64,000 nt of DNA, from assembly GCA_949152475.1 (NCBI GenBank), contig OX424556.1, positions 58,176,451-58,240,450 on the forward strand. The letters run 5' to 3'. Below are positions 11,619 through 22,910 of the stretch, piece by piece. The notes beneath the pieces are model-generated. The model saw only the letters and a program-made list of their open reading frames with translations. It had not been told where the DNA came from and made no database searches. Both the position numbers and the translations under genes were made by a program. Source of the DNA: Terebella lapidaria. Taxonomy: Eukaryota; Annelida; Polychaeta; Terebellida; Terebellidae. The number at the start of each line of letters is the position of its first letter. Within the stretch, counting starts at the first letter, position 1.

Positions 11619-12850
11619 TAGGTTACCGGACCTATGGTCCGATAACCTATTGCCGTGGCGTTGCGTCCGGCGTCCGTCTAGCCGTCCGTCCGTCTAGCCG
11701 TCCGTCCGTCCGTCCAGCCGTCCGTCTGTCCGTCGTCGTCGTCGTCGTCGTCGTCCGTCCACATTTTTATCTTTAAAGTGTACGGTCCAATCTTTCTGAA
11801 AATTTGGGAAAAGATACACTAAAATAATTTGAGGAGGTATTTTTTAGTTTTTTGATTTTTTTCAAAATGGCGGCCGTTTTCGTCGAAAAACGGTGAATTT
11901 TGAACTTTGGCGGCCATTTTCTCCAAAACTGTCTGATCAGATTTGAGATATTTGTTTCAAAAGATTCTAATTATGTACCTCTGTGATGTTTATAAGTTTG
12001 GTTGCCCTTGAATCGCCGGTCTGCGAATGGCGGCCATATTGAATTTTCGATGGGTCGAAGAAAAAATTTTTTTTCGGGCCAAATCGCATTACTATCCATT
12101 TTGAGCCATTTCTAGACAAAAAAAAAATTTCACCCTTTGAAAAAAATTTTGGACTTAGAAAATTTTCAGCACTTTTTTTCCTTCATAATGGGAGCTGCCA
12201 GGACTGTACTCATAGAACGCTTGAAGATAGAGCCTAGAAATTGGCACTTTCAAATAGGAAGTCATATATGGCGATTTGTGTGGTGACTTGAATTTGACCT
12301 TTGATGACCTCGAACAGCCATTTTGGGGTAAAAATGCCCAGATTTGCCTCTACAGATGAAATGCTTGTAGATAGAGCTTAAGTTTGCATTTTGAGCATAT
12401 AGGAAGTCATATATGGAACAACTGATGATGACCTTGACCTCAGATGACCTTGAGTGCTGAATGTCCGATGTGAAATATGTAAATTAGCCACCGGAGCTTA
12501 AACACTTGCACATACAGGTTAGGATTGTGTATAAGCTTACAAGAAGTCATGTATTTATAGCACATCTCCTGGAGACCTTGAATTTGACCTTATATATGAC
12601 CTTGAAATCCAAATCTCACAATCTTGCCTGACCTGACATGTGTAAATTGGCCTCTACAGAGAAAATACTGGTTGATAGAGCTTATATGTTTGTATTATGA
12701 ACATATATGAAGTCATATGCAACATACCTAATGGTGATATTGCAGTTCACAAAGATGACCTTGATTGGTAAATCTCAAAGTCACATGTCACTTGCAATGC
12801 TTAAAGCCAAAATTGTCCGGTAACCTATCTTAGCCCTTGGGCTAATTTTT
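11619..12850 (+). mobile_element. Pearl-like element, copy E (both ends present; reference copy)
   Basis: The left end is the palindrome AGGTTACCGGACC-TAT-GGTCCGATAACCT (11620-11648), then TTGCCGTGGCGTTGCGTCC and a CGTCCGTC/CGTCGTC microsatellite (to about 11760). A unique section runs to about 12180 (TTCAAAATGGCGGCCGTTTT), then decayed core repeats with GACCTTGA blocks. The right end is TTGTCCGGTAACCT (12812-12826) plus the hairpin CTTAGCCCTTGGGCTAA and a T run ending at 12850. The 12-bp AGGTTACCGGAC occurs inverted at the two ends but lies inside the terminal hairpin on the right only. That asymmetry is a Helentron/HINE feature, not one of cut-and-paste elements. Non-coding. Confidence 0.75.
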
Positions 12851-13644
12851 AATTTGTTCCTTTTGAAAGCGTTTACACGAATTTGTTAATTATGTGGGAA
12901 ATAAATAAACTACATCAAGCCAAACTACATAAACTACATCAACTACATGGGTTTTTTTGCCCTTGGATGCCCTTGATTCGCCAATCTGCATGTGGTGAGC
13001 ATTTTGATTCTTGAATGGGCCAACGAAAAAAAACGTTTGGTCTGAAATGAAGTCACTATCTGTTTTGAGCAATTTTTTGGGGATAAAATTTAGCCAATTT
13101 TCCTTCATAATGGAGCTGTATGGTGTGAACTCCGGAAAATCCTAGCCTGCACATAAATATACCAATAATGTGATCTGAAAAGGGCGAACCAGATCACATT
13201 CTATCAATATATATAAGTCACAATGACCAAAGTAGGATACTAATTCACATTCCTTGTGTTCTATAAAAGTTATCGCTTCGAACTGTCGAATTCCAAGTTT
13301 CCATGTGCCAGAACGACCGACGTGCATTAGCAAATCAGAACGGTCATTTAAGTAAGCGAAACGAAGTTTACGGGCTTAAATCAGATATTTATACACGGTG
13401 CGTCTTTGTTCATTTTCCACAGTCCTTTATACATTATTAATATTCAACAAATTATTACAATATTGATAAAAATATACATTCAATCGGGAAATTATATGGC
13501 GGTTTGAGCAGTAAACCTGAAGTTGAACTTCAATTAGACGTTAAGGCCTAAAGATGCATTGGAGGCAGTGTAAAAGTAAAGTTACAAAATTTGTAACGTG
13601 TTTATCTTGAGTGATGAGTATACTCTATGATAATATTGTGTAGA
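12851..13644. other. Fragments of two pearl-like families, no gene
   Basis: Positions 12950-13115 match the unique section of copies C/E/F (CCTTGATTCGCCAATCTGCA, TTTTCCTTCATAATGG). Positions 13533-13575 are an inverted right end of the 147-bp-array family (AGACGTTAAGGCCTAAAGATGC). The rest is unrecognised AT-rich DNA. Confidence 0.5.
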
Positions 13645-13915
13645 CCGGCGAATCAAGGGCCTCCAGTTGCAATAAAAAAACTTAGTTCAATGGTTGTAAA
13701 CATGTCAGAAAGGTGTATTGGAGAATCTTTAAGGAATGATTGGGGGGGGGGGGGGGTGGAGAAGGTGCCAAAGTCCCAAAATTGGCCATTATTTTTAAAA
13801 AAATGGCTGCCATTTCAGGAAAAATGCAATAAATGTAGCTCTCTCTGGAATTTCCCCAGATTATCAGAAAGATTTGACAATAAACTTCAAAGATAAAAAC
13901 GTTGATGGACGTAAG
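13645..13915 (-). mobile_element. Pearl-like fragment (minus orientation)
   Basis: GACCGGCGAATCAAGGGC (about 13642-13660) and the text 13770-13915 (AAGATTTGACAATAAACTTC, AAAGATAAAAACG) are the inverse of the unique section after the microsatellite in copies E and G. A G15 tract (13742-13756) interrupts it. Confidence 0.5.
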
Positions 13916-14181
13916 ACCAATGGACGAAATACACAATATCAGGCCAATAGACGTGGAATCAATACCCAGTATTAAGTATTCCGAGCAAACAAAATAGGGT
14001 CCGTTACCCAATCTCATTGTCCGGGGACAGAAAGTCATATCAGGCATACGAAGTGAGAGAAAACAAAAATGACAGGGAAACTCATGAACCCCCAAAAATT
14101 AGGAGGTGAAATCAGGTGTTCCGGAAAGAGTGAGCATTTCCTGCCCCACTAGTGGCACCCGTCATGATATCCCCAAAATTA

Positions 14182-15690
14182 TCATGAAAATAGATCTAGT
14201 TGCATGGCAGACATGGATTCGCTGTATTTATCAACCAGATCATGATGACGTCCATAGAATTTCTTAAACGCAGCTATAAGTCTTGGTAAAACATATCCTT
14301 GTCGCAGCAGTTTAGAGACTAGCTGGGCACTTCGATAGACAAAGTCCTCATATTTGCAACAAGCTCTGGAATAGCGTATTAGTTGAGAAACAAACACACC
14401 ATATGCCGGTGACATAGGAATGTTGCTGCTTAGAAAAGGGAAATTGACTATGGAAAAATTGAAATCATCACGTTTGTCATATAATCTAGTTGACAGGTTA
14501 GAATCATTATCAATCTCCAACGTCAGGTCTAGATAGTTGGAAAAATTAGCGGAATCTGTAGTATCCTTAATTTCAAGTTCCTTAGGATATATGACATCCA
14601 AGTAATCACCAAATTTGGGATTATTTAGCGACAATACATCATCTATGTATCGGAAAGTGAAATTAAAATTACAATGTTAGTTTCTTAGAACCTCCTCGTT
14701 GTAAATGTTGGATAAAATCTGATTCATATGAGTATAAAAACAGGTCTGCCAATAATGGTGCACAGTTTGTACCCATGGGAATACCAATAGTTTGTTGAAA
14801 TATTCGACCACCAAATTCCACAAAAATATTATCAATCAGAAAATTAATCATATCTACCACATCTATTTCAGTATATTTGTATGGGGCATCAGAGTCGCCT
14901 TTAACAAAATAAGCGGTATTATATTTAACTACAATATAGTGGTACCGACGTTGGCCTTTTTTTAGAGAAAAATGAATTATTGATTAATTTTTTAAGCTGA
15001 GACTTCAGTTCAGAATGAGGTATAGTTGTGTATAAAGTGGAGAAATCAAATGTTTTGATAGACGTTACTTTTGAAAGTGTGTGATCATGTAGATATTCCA
15101 ATAAATATTTGGAATTTTTTAATATCCACATTTGGTTTATACCACTTCTAGAATAGATGGTTTCAGAGTTCTTTTGGAGACCCTGTTTAATTTTAGACAA
15201 TATAACAGTTAATATTTTAGAAAGGGCTTTGGTAGAACATGATGCTGAACCTGAAATATATCTTTGTTTGTGGGGATTTTTGTGCAACTTTGGGATCCAA
15301 TATAAGTTTGGTAGATTAGAATCTTTACATGAGGTAGTAATACCAAACGAATGCAATACAGACAAATGATTTGATAAGATATCCTGTTTGGGCACGGTAA
15401 TGGCTTGGTATGTACTATTGGAGTGAGTATTGTTGGCAATACCCAGTTCGTCAAACAGGCACTGTATATAGTATGCTTTACAAACAAAAACAACATTATT
15501 AGAAGCTGCAGGGACAATGACGAACCTTTCTTGAAGTTCCAACAAACTATTAGTAACCACGGGATCATTGGAGACAGAGCTATATTTAGTACTAACTGAC
15601 TTTGACAAAACATTAATGCGTTTGTTTACCAATGACCTAATCTGTTTGACCCATTCTGACAGAGAATCAGTTTCTGCCTTTTCTCCGTTG
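14182..15690 (-). pseudogene. Penelope-like reverse transcriptase, frameshifted and 5'-truncated
   Basis: The protein resembles the reverse transcriptase of Penelope-like retroelements. Seen in order on the minus strand: a finger region with NLYWIPKLHKNP (around 15290); palm motif A as DFSTLYTTIPH (plus-strand 15014-15046); motif B as GIPMGTNCAPLLADL (14745-14789); motif C as YIDD (14638-14649); then a C-terminal RT thumb-like region ending at 14182. The catalytic Asp residues are present, but the gene is split into three frames. One shift lies at a 7-T run (14957-14963), the second at about 14655-14680 just before motif C. Upstream, frame and similarity run into pearl-like DNA at about 15690, so the apparent Met start at 15851 is not genuine. 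No GIY-YIG endonuclease module is recognisable downstream. Assignment to Penelope rather than another non-LTR RT class is moderately sure. The copy is dead. Confidence 0.7.
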
Positions 15691-16255
15691 TCCGTCGTCC
15701 GTCCGGGTCTGTAACTTTTTTTTGGCATGATGAATTTCCCCATAAATTTGTCAGAACATACCTTAGGCCAATATCTAAAAACGTTTTTTAAATTTTTTTG
15801 ATTGAATCGTTTTTGCCGATTTGACGGCCATTTGTGACGAAAAATTGCCAATTTTGGACTTTGGTGGCCATTTTCTCAAAAACTGTCTGATCAGTTTTGA
15901 GATTTTTGTTTCAAAACATTCCTCTCATGTACTTCTATGACATGTATAAGTTTCGTTGCCCTTGAATCGCCGGTCTGCGTGTGGCGGCCATTTTGATTTT
16001 TTGACGGTTGTCCCAAATCAAGTCACTATTCGTTTTGAGCCATTTCCAGCAAAAAAAAAATGTTTTTTGGACCATTGAAAATTTTTTTGGACTTCAAATT
16101 TCACGCAATTTTTCCTTCATAATGGGAGCTATGCAGAGTAATCTCATAGAACACTTCAAGATAAAGCCTGAGAATTGGCACATTCAAATGGGAAATCATA
16201 TATTGCGGTTTGAGTGGTGACCTTGAATTTGACCTTCAATGACCTTGAAAATTTG
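15690..16255 (+). mobile_element. Pearl-like element, copy F (left half, truncated)
   Basis: It starts inside the CGTCGTCCGTCC microsatellite (15690-15705), keeps the unique section (GTATAAGTTTCGTTGCCCTTGAATCGCCGG at about 15942-15975, ATAATGGGAGCTATGCAGAG), and ends after GACCTTGAATTTGACC. Both termini are missing. It abuts the Penelope-like pseudogene. Confidence 0.6.
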
Positions 16256-16410
16256 TCTGTGAAAATTTTTCATTAACGAAATAAATCTTTCAAGATGTAA
16301 CTTGATTTCGTATTATAGTGCATACAGAAAACGTGTTTCTATCAACATTTACGATGATGTTTTAACATATTGATTTTTAACATCAGTGTAACAATTTATA
16401 TGTATTCAGT

Positions 16411-16454
16411 ATTCTACGCAATTCACATGTTTGCCGGTAAGCTACAGCACCCTT
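16411..16454 (+). repeat. Left arm of a perfect 44-bp inverted repeat
   Basis: This stretch (ATTCTACGCAATTCACATG... to ...CAGCACCCTT) is the exact reverse complement of 16802-16845. The spacer is 347 bp and contains a G15 tract (16534-16548). Confidence 0.9.
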
Positions 16455-16778
16455 GGTGCTATGTTCTTAATATTGCCAATTTATTACAACAATTGAAGCA
16501 TATTCAATGTTACCAAATGTGGTATTGCCGGGAGGGGGGGGGGGGGGGTTATGACATTGCCTTGTTCAAGAAACAGTGTAAGTGAACAGGATCAAATAGT
16601 CAATTTAGATACTAATTAGTAACTTATTTACCACACTGTCTGCCCCTGACGACGCCAGTGTGTCTTTTGATAAAGTATTTGGTCGGGCTTTGTTTCTATT
16701 GCAAAATGTTGTATTTTATGTTTGTTATTGGTATCATCAAAATTTGGCTATATCGGTGGTAATAGATTGATTCTTACA

Positions 16779-17156
16779 TGTGGAGTGAGTGGCGCAGTGG
16801 TAAGGGTGCTGTAGCTTACCGGCAAACATGTGAATTGCGTAGAATTTATGTGGAGTGAGTGGCGCAGTGGTAAGGCGTCGGACTCGTAATCCAAAGACCA
16901 TGGGTTCGAGTCTCGAGCTGGACTGCTGTGCCATTTCACTAGTGTCCTTAGGCAAGGCATTTACCACTAATGTGTCTATCTTCACCCAGGATTAAATGGG
17001 TACTGGTTGATAATGGGTGTTGTATAGAGCGCTCTGAGTGTGGCTGCTCCAAGTACAATCACTCAGACTGGGGTTAAAGTGTAAAGCGCCTTTGAAAGCG
17101 GATTTAGTTTGGCTGAAAAGAGCGCTATATCAAATCAGATAACTTTAACTTTACAT
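16779..17156 (+). mobile_element. tRNA-derived SINE with duplicated head
   Basis: GAGTGGCGCAGTGGTAAGG (about 16853-16875) fits a pol III A box and GGTTCGAGTCT (16903-16913) a B box. Between them the anticodon-loop-like CTCGTAA suggests a Thr(CGT)-type tRNA origin. A non-tRNA body follows (CCTTAGGCAAGGCATTTACC, AGAGCGCTCTGAGTG) and the 3' end reads AGAGCGCTATATCAAATCAG near 17120-17140, a common form of SINE tail. The first 26 bp of the SINE (16849-16874) also occur 70 bp upstream (16779-16804). The copied head is separated from the SINE by the right arm of the 44-bp inverted repeat (16802-16845). Confidence 0.8.
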
Positions 17157-17738
17157 TATAGATACGGACCATTCAAATGCGTGGACGGTCCCATTCCCTG
17201 CCCGTGCTCCCTATGTAAATAGTCTGATTAGACTCTTCTGTCACGCGCCGAATATGAACAATGTCTGTTGACATGGAGACCAAAATACTAACACTCGCCT
17301 GAACCGGCTAGCCAGCGGCGGGAAATTCTGTGAACAGGACCATTCATCACTGAGAACTGCAGTAACTGCAATAAGTTTCTTACATTCACGAGCAGAAATC
17401 TGACAATTTGCGGAAACTGCCACTCGATCTTAAGTTGACGTACGTTTGGTCACGCAAAAAAAAAAAATCAGCTCGAAACGGAGTGAATGAGTAATGAGTT
17501 TGACTGAGGGAAAATCAGAGTAGATCTCTTTGTGGTAGGGCGTATTACCAGTGGATGTCATCAGCGGAATTTTTAGCCATTTCCTTAACAGCGAAAATTC
17601 TCTTGTTTTTGCAGATCACATGGGCATATATAATAGATCTGGACAGTTATGCCTCTTGTTATCACACTCTCGGTATATGGCATATACCATATGCACAGCG
17701 TTGCAGTGAATATATGCATAGTTAACTCTTCGGTGGTA
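17157..17738. other. Non-coding interval
   Basis: No gene, array or element end is recognised. Confidence 0.4.
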
Positions 17739-19366
17739 ATTAGGCCTTTGGTCCGATAACCTATTGCCGTGGCGTTGCGTCCGTCGTCCGTCGTCCGTCC
17801 GTCCGTCGTCTGTTCACATTTTTATCTTTAAAGTTTACAGTCGAATCTTTGTGAAATTTTGCACAAAAATACCTAAAAATATTTCCAGAAAAGGTTTTTT
17901 TTTAGTTTTCTGATTTTCGATTTTTTTTTCAAAATGGCGGCCGTTTTCGACGAAAAATTTTCTCAAAATCTGTTCAGTAACTTTTTTTCTTTTTGATACA
18001 TAACACTCCTCATATGTACTCCTGTGATGTGTATAAGTTTCGTTGCGTTTGAATCGGTCGAAGTGGGCCATTTTGGCCCAAACTCGGCCCAAATGGGACT
18101 TTCCCATGTTAAACTCTCCTATGCTTCATAATGGGACACATTAAGCCTAATATGTCACTTAATATTGAGATTAGAGACTAGGAATTAATTGTGGACATAA
18201 AGGAAATGATATATGCTGAATATTCTCGTGACCTTAAATTTGACCCCTGACCTCGGTTTCAAGGTCAGAACGGCCGTTTTCGTCGAAATATGGCCAATTT
18301 TGGACTTTGACGATCGTTTTCTCAAAATCTGTTCAGTAACTTTTTTTCTTATTGATGCATAACACTCCTCATATGTACCCCTATGACATGTATAAATTTC
18401 ATTGCCCTTGAACCGCTCGAGGTGGGCCATTTTGGGCCCAAACTCGGCCCAAGTGGGACTTTCCCATGTTAAATTTTCCTATGCTTTATAATGGGACACA
18501 TTAAGCCTAATATCTCACTTAATATTGAGATTAGAGACTAGGAATCAATTGTGGACATATAGGAAATGATATATGCTAAATATTCTCGTGACCTTGAATT
18601 TGACCTCTGACCTCGGTTCCAAGGTCAGAGCACAACATGTCTATTATCTCACTTATTATTGACTTTACAGCTTAGGAATCAATTGTGGACATATAGGAAA
18701 TGGTATATGCCGAATATTATGATGACCTTGAATCTGACCTTTGACCTCATTTTCAAGGTCACAGGACAAAACAAAATGTCTAACATCTCACTTGACCTTT
18801 GACCTCATTTTGATTTTACAGCTTAGGAATCAATTGTGGACATATAGGAAATGATATATGCCGAATATTCTGATGCCTTGAATTTGACCTTTGACCTTAT
18901 TTTCAAGGTCATAGTACAAATTGGCCAATATCTCGCTTATTATCGACTTTACAGCTTATGAATCAATTGTGGACATATAGGAAATGATTTACGCCGAATA
19001 TTCTGATGACCTTGAATTTGACCTTTGACCTTTTTTTCAAGGTCATAGTACAAAATGGCCAATATCTCGCTTATTATCGACTTTGCAGCTTAGGAATCAA
19101 ATGTGCGCATACAGGAAATATTCTCATGATCTTGAATTTGACCTCTGACCTCATTTTCAAGGTCAGAGCACAAAATGGCTAATATCTCACTTATTATTGA
19201 CTTTACAGCTTAGGAATCAATTGTGGACATGCTAGAAATGATATGGGCAGAATGTTCTCGTGACCTTGAATTGACCAGGTACCTTATTTTCAAGGTCATT
19301 GGACAAAAGGCTAATATCTAAAATATACATTGTCCGGTAACCTTTCTTAGCCCTTGGGCTAATTTT
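17739..19366 (+). mobile_element. Pearl-like element, copy G (full length, A-type core)
   Basis: The left end is slightly eroded (TTTGGTCCGATAACC, then TTGCCGTGGCGTTGCGTCCG and CGTCCGTCGTC microsatellite). The unique section includes AACTCGGCCCAAATGGGACT, shared with copy A. At least eight core repeats follow (about 18130-19300; TTGTGGACATATAGGAAATG, GACCTTGAATTTGACCT, TCAAGGTCA, TATCTCGCTTATTATCGACT), the strongest array among the copies. The right end is TTGTCCGGTAACC plus CTTAGCCCTTGGGCTAA and a T run (19331-19366). Non-coding. Confidence 0.75.
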
Positions 19367-21355
19367 TATTCAGCGAGTGCCCACATTACTCCCTAATTTT
19401 CACCCCCGCCCCTCCCGAACTTCGTAAATCTGATATGGTACTAGTAGGCCAATATAGATAAATTGAGAGTTTTTTTGTCGTTTACACAGAAAGTCATTGA
19501 ATGAAAATATTTTCCTTTGAACTTGAACATTTTAGCAAATGAGCAGTCAAACTAGAGGAAGATTCGCATAAAAATAGAAATATCCCAACCTCGGTAAAAT
19601 AACTCCTCAAGTACATACACGTACTAGCCTTGAATATCCAGACCGTCCTTGCCCGTAAAAGGTGGGTGAAAGTTGGGCGAGGACCGATCGTTGTTCCTCA
19701 TAATGCAAATGAGCGAATATTTGGGTAATACACACAATCAACTCAACTTTTGGTGATTGGGGGGTTTTTTGTTAGCAAAATTCGATTGTGATATTTGATA
19801 TTGTATAGCTAGAATATTATCAGAAAGGAAATCGACATACCAAAATACGGTGCCCCAGAAATTATGTATCACATGTACATCTTCATAAAACTTGAATCTT
19901 GGGGGCGGGGTGTTCAGTGGGCATCTTGGATTTATGCTAATTAGTACAATTTCCCAAACTAAATTGGATTTGTTAAAGGACCTATTGGGAGTGCAAGTCA
20001 GCAAGAAACTTTATTGAAAATACAATTGCAAGATCCACAATCAATTAAGACAAGTTGAGTGTCAAGTGGGCTCCAGTGGAAAGATATGTAAATGAATATA
20101 TGTGATGTACCTCGCATGCAGGTGTACATGCCTCATGAGGGATAGCTTGAATGTATTTATTTTGGTCTAGATGGATTGTACATGAAACCAAGGTATAGAC
20201 ACGCAAATTAAATTCTATGGTTAAATCAGTCTGAAGTTATGGACATTTTAGTGGAAATGTATCTAAATTTGACGGCAATCTTGGATTTATGGAGATAATA
20301 ATATTATATATGTATTGACCATTCTTCACTCATGAACAATATATTATGACTTTACGATATGTATCAAAATATAACAAATATATTTTGTAGACCTATGCAG
20401 TCTAAAGTGACACAACCTCAAAATTTGAGATTTTGCGGTACAGCCATTTTGGAAAATCTGTTTTTGCAAAGGATGCGCCACCGCAGACATGTAATATTTT
20501 CAAAAAATTTGAAGAAAAAAATCGTTGCGGGACCATGGGCGAGGGATGCGAAGGAACACCCGTATATACCCAACTAGTCCCTCACAGACTGCAATTTCCT
20601 CAAGAATAACGCGAACTCGGGAATTTGCACGGCACCCCATGAATGACAGCTAATGACGCGTAGCTTATACCACATCTATAGCTCCCGTGTATAGACAATT
20701 ATAACAAGGCATCAGTGTCACACCACGTGTTTTTATTGCCGGGGTATATTGCCAACTTTTTAAATGTCTGAGATAGAATTTTGAAATTTTATGAAAAATT
20801 TCAGCATGATACCCAACTACGACACACAAAATTTCAAGTTGATCCGATGATCCAAAACAAAACACTACCAAAATGCGTGTTTCACTGAATAGCAATATTT
20901 CTCTCACAGGACGGGCCGCGGGCATCGTACCGTTAATCTAATTCAGATACTGGGCGACAAAACCCACTACAGAAAAAATAATTATTGCATGTATGTTGCA
21001 TATAATCAGTTTGTAGGTCTACACGTATTTGGTTTTTTTTTACAGGTGATATCATTAGGCCTATATTGATTGATGTATATATAATTAAAACCATACTAGC
21101 TAAGGAATAACTATTTGGGCCCAAGTATCTTATCTCGCGCATTCCTCTATATTCAATAGCTAGGATTAACAAAGTGACAGGCGGATTATCAAATGGTATT
21201 CATTTAGGCCTACATGTAGTGAGTTCAGTGTTTGATACTTGGGCCATTATGTGCTCACTGGTTGCCCCTAACAACAAATTTCTCATTGTGTAAACATAGA
21301 TGTCTACTCTGTACACTTGCTGTAGTCTATACATTATTTGTGACATTTTATCCAG
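19367..21355. other. Intergenic or upstream intronic DNA
   Basis: No exon is confidently seen. If the propeller-like gene starts further upstream, part of this is intron. It ends in the splice acceptor TTTTATCCAG at 21346-21355. Confidence 0.4.
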
Positions 21356-21923
21356 GTTCCCCGCCGAATGTGGACCAGAGAAACATCAGCCCGTGACGTC
21401 AGCTGGACGGCGGCCCTGGCTTCCCCTGCTCTATACTACAGCACAGAGTCAGACATACGCCTGGTGTCTGAGAGCGGGGAGAGTCTGCCGCTCCAGATCG
21501 ACATAGCCCTGATACAGTGGACGCGCTGTGTCGACTCGACACCTGATGGGGCCGCTGTCGTGGTGGTTGACGGGGAGAGGCCATACAACTGGACAGTGTT
21601 CAGACGGGAGTCGGGGGGATCTTACCATCGCCAGGCAACCTACCAGCTACAAGATCAGTCGTCAGAGGAAGACATAGAACCCCGAGCTGCACGCTGGACA
21701 CCAGACGGAGGAATAGTTATGGTGGTGAGAAGCTTGATTTGTTATGTGCACTGTGTAGTCGGATTCCATTGAATATGGATTACGTAAATATATCACAAAA
21801 TGTTGTATAATTGGCAGTTAATACACATATATTGAATGATTATGTTATTTGTAATATTTATTGCTTTTGTTTAGAATACATGCATGCCGGTGATATCATC
21901 ATCGATACCATTCATTATTATTA

Positions 21924-21964
<41 letters not shown>

Positions 21965-22428
21965 GTTAATACCATCAGATGTCCAGTTATCACCTGCGGA
22001 AGTACCGAGTGTCTGACGGTGACCTGCTCTGGGAGGTGAAGGATGTCTACAGTGGCTATGTGTCCCCAGGCCAGCTGTCTGTCTGCCAGCAGAGCGGCCA
22101 CATCCTCCTGTCTCGCTGGCCGTGGGGAGTCTGTGTGTACAGCCCGGCCGGGGAGCTCCTACATCGTGTTCCTCGCCCTGCCTGGCTCCCAGGTATCCTC
22201 TCAGTGTGCGCAGTGAGGAAGGACACGTGGTTATCTGGACACAATGACGGCTCTGTCCGTCTGTGGGGGGTCAGTGACACCGCTAGGGCCGAGCACGTGC
22301 TGGTTGATACAGGAGAGATTGACGTCACGGGTCTGGCGCTGTCCGGGGACAGACTCCTCGCCGTACTTACCTGGACCGGGCGCAGTCACAAACTGATTGT
22401 GTATAACGTGGCGGGCTGCCTGGAGTAA
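21356..22428 (+). CDS. 3' exons of a WD40/beta-propeller-like protein (partial gene)
   Basis: Two GC-rich exons stand out from AT-rich surroundings. Exon 1 is 21356-21724 (acceptor TTTTATCCAG, donor GTG|GTGAGA) and exon 2 is 21979-22428 (acceptor ACCATCAG, stop at 22426-22428). Both exon lengths are multiples of three, so the 254-bp intron is phase 0 and the joined reading continues for 272 codons. The protein has short blades typical of beta-propellers: SDIRLVSESGE and ARWTPDGGIVMV in exon 1, then KYRVSDGDLLWEV, GHNDGSVRLWGVSD and KLIVYNVAG in exon 2. Role and subfamily are not recognised; such folds are usually interaction scaffolds. The true start lies upstream and was not found, so the N-terminus is missing. 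The intron carries a (TTA)n run (about 21915-21965). No frameshift is present, so it is probably functional. Confidence 0.7.
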
Positions 22429-22886
22429 GCACCACTGTCACTATCCCATCGATATGTACATAATCATTGCTAGTCACTGTACACACACATATATATATAT
22501 AGGTGTGTGTGTGTGTGTAATATGTTCAAAACAAACTGATAGTAATCGATGATAAATGTCAATATATGAAACAGTATGACCAGTGTAAATTGAATGTGGA
22601 TACATATGGGAGTAAAATTGCTGAATGCAAGGTGTTTGTGATTTTATAATGCTTCATGGTGTCATGCTTATGTAGGTTGGTATGATATTAATCATATTTG
22701 CCATATTTGTGTCAATTTATAATTAAGTAGGTGTGATATAACTTATATCAGAATGAATTCCTTACGATATCATTTCTTTTGTACATGTTTTATACAATAC
22801 CCTGGTGATGCTAGTAGACTGAAATGTATTTCTGTAGTATTTTGTTTTGTTCAGTCTCTAAAATTGTTGTAATGTTTATTCCTGTC

Positions 22887-22892
22887 AATAAA
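22887..22892 (+). promoter_or_regulatory. Poly(A) signal AATAAA of the propeller-like gene
   Basis: The canonical AATAAA lies 459 bp after the stop codon and is followed by a TTTGTTGTTC-type T/G-rich downstream element. This would end the 3' UTR near 22910. The UTR includes adjacent CA, TA and TG runs at 22484-22518 that can fold back on themselves. Confidence 0.65.
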
Positions 22893-22910
22893 ATATTTGT
22901 TGTTCAATGT

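Noticed and set aside
15209..15613. 134-codon minus-strand frame as a separate gene
   Set aside because: Out-of-frame shadow of the Penelope-like RT.
16853..16925. Functional tRNA-Thr gene
   Set aside because: A and B boxes are present but the sequence continues into a SINE body, and acceptor-stem pairing is not evident.
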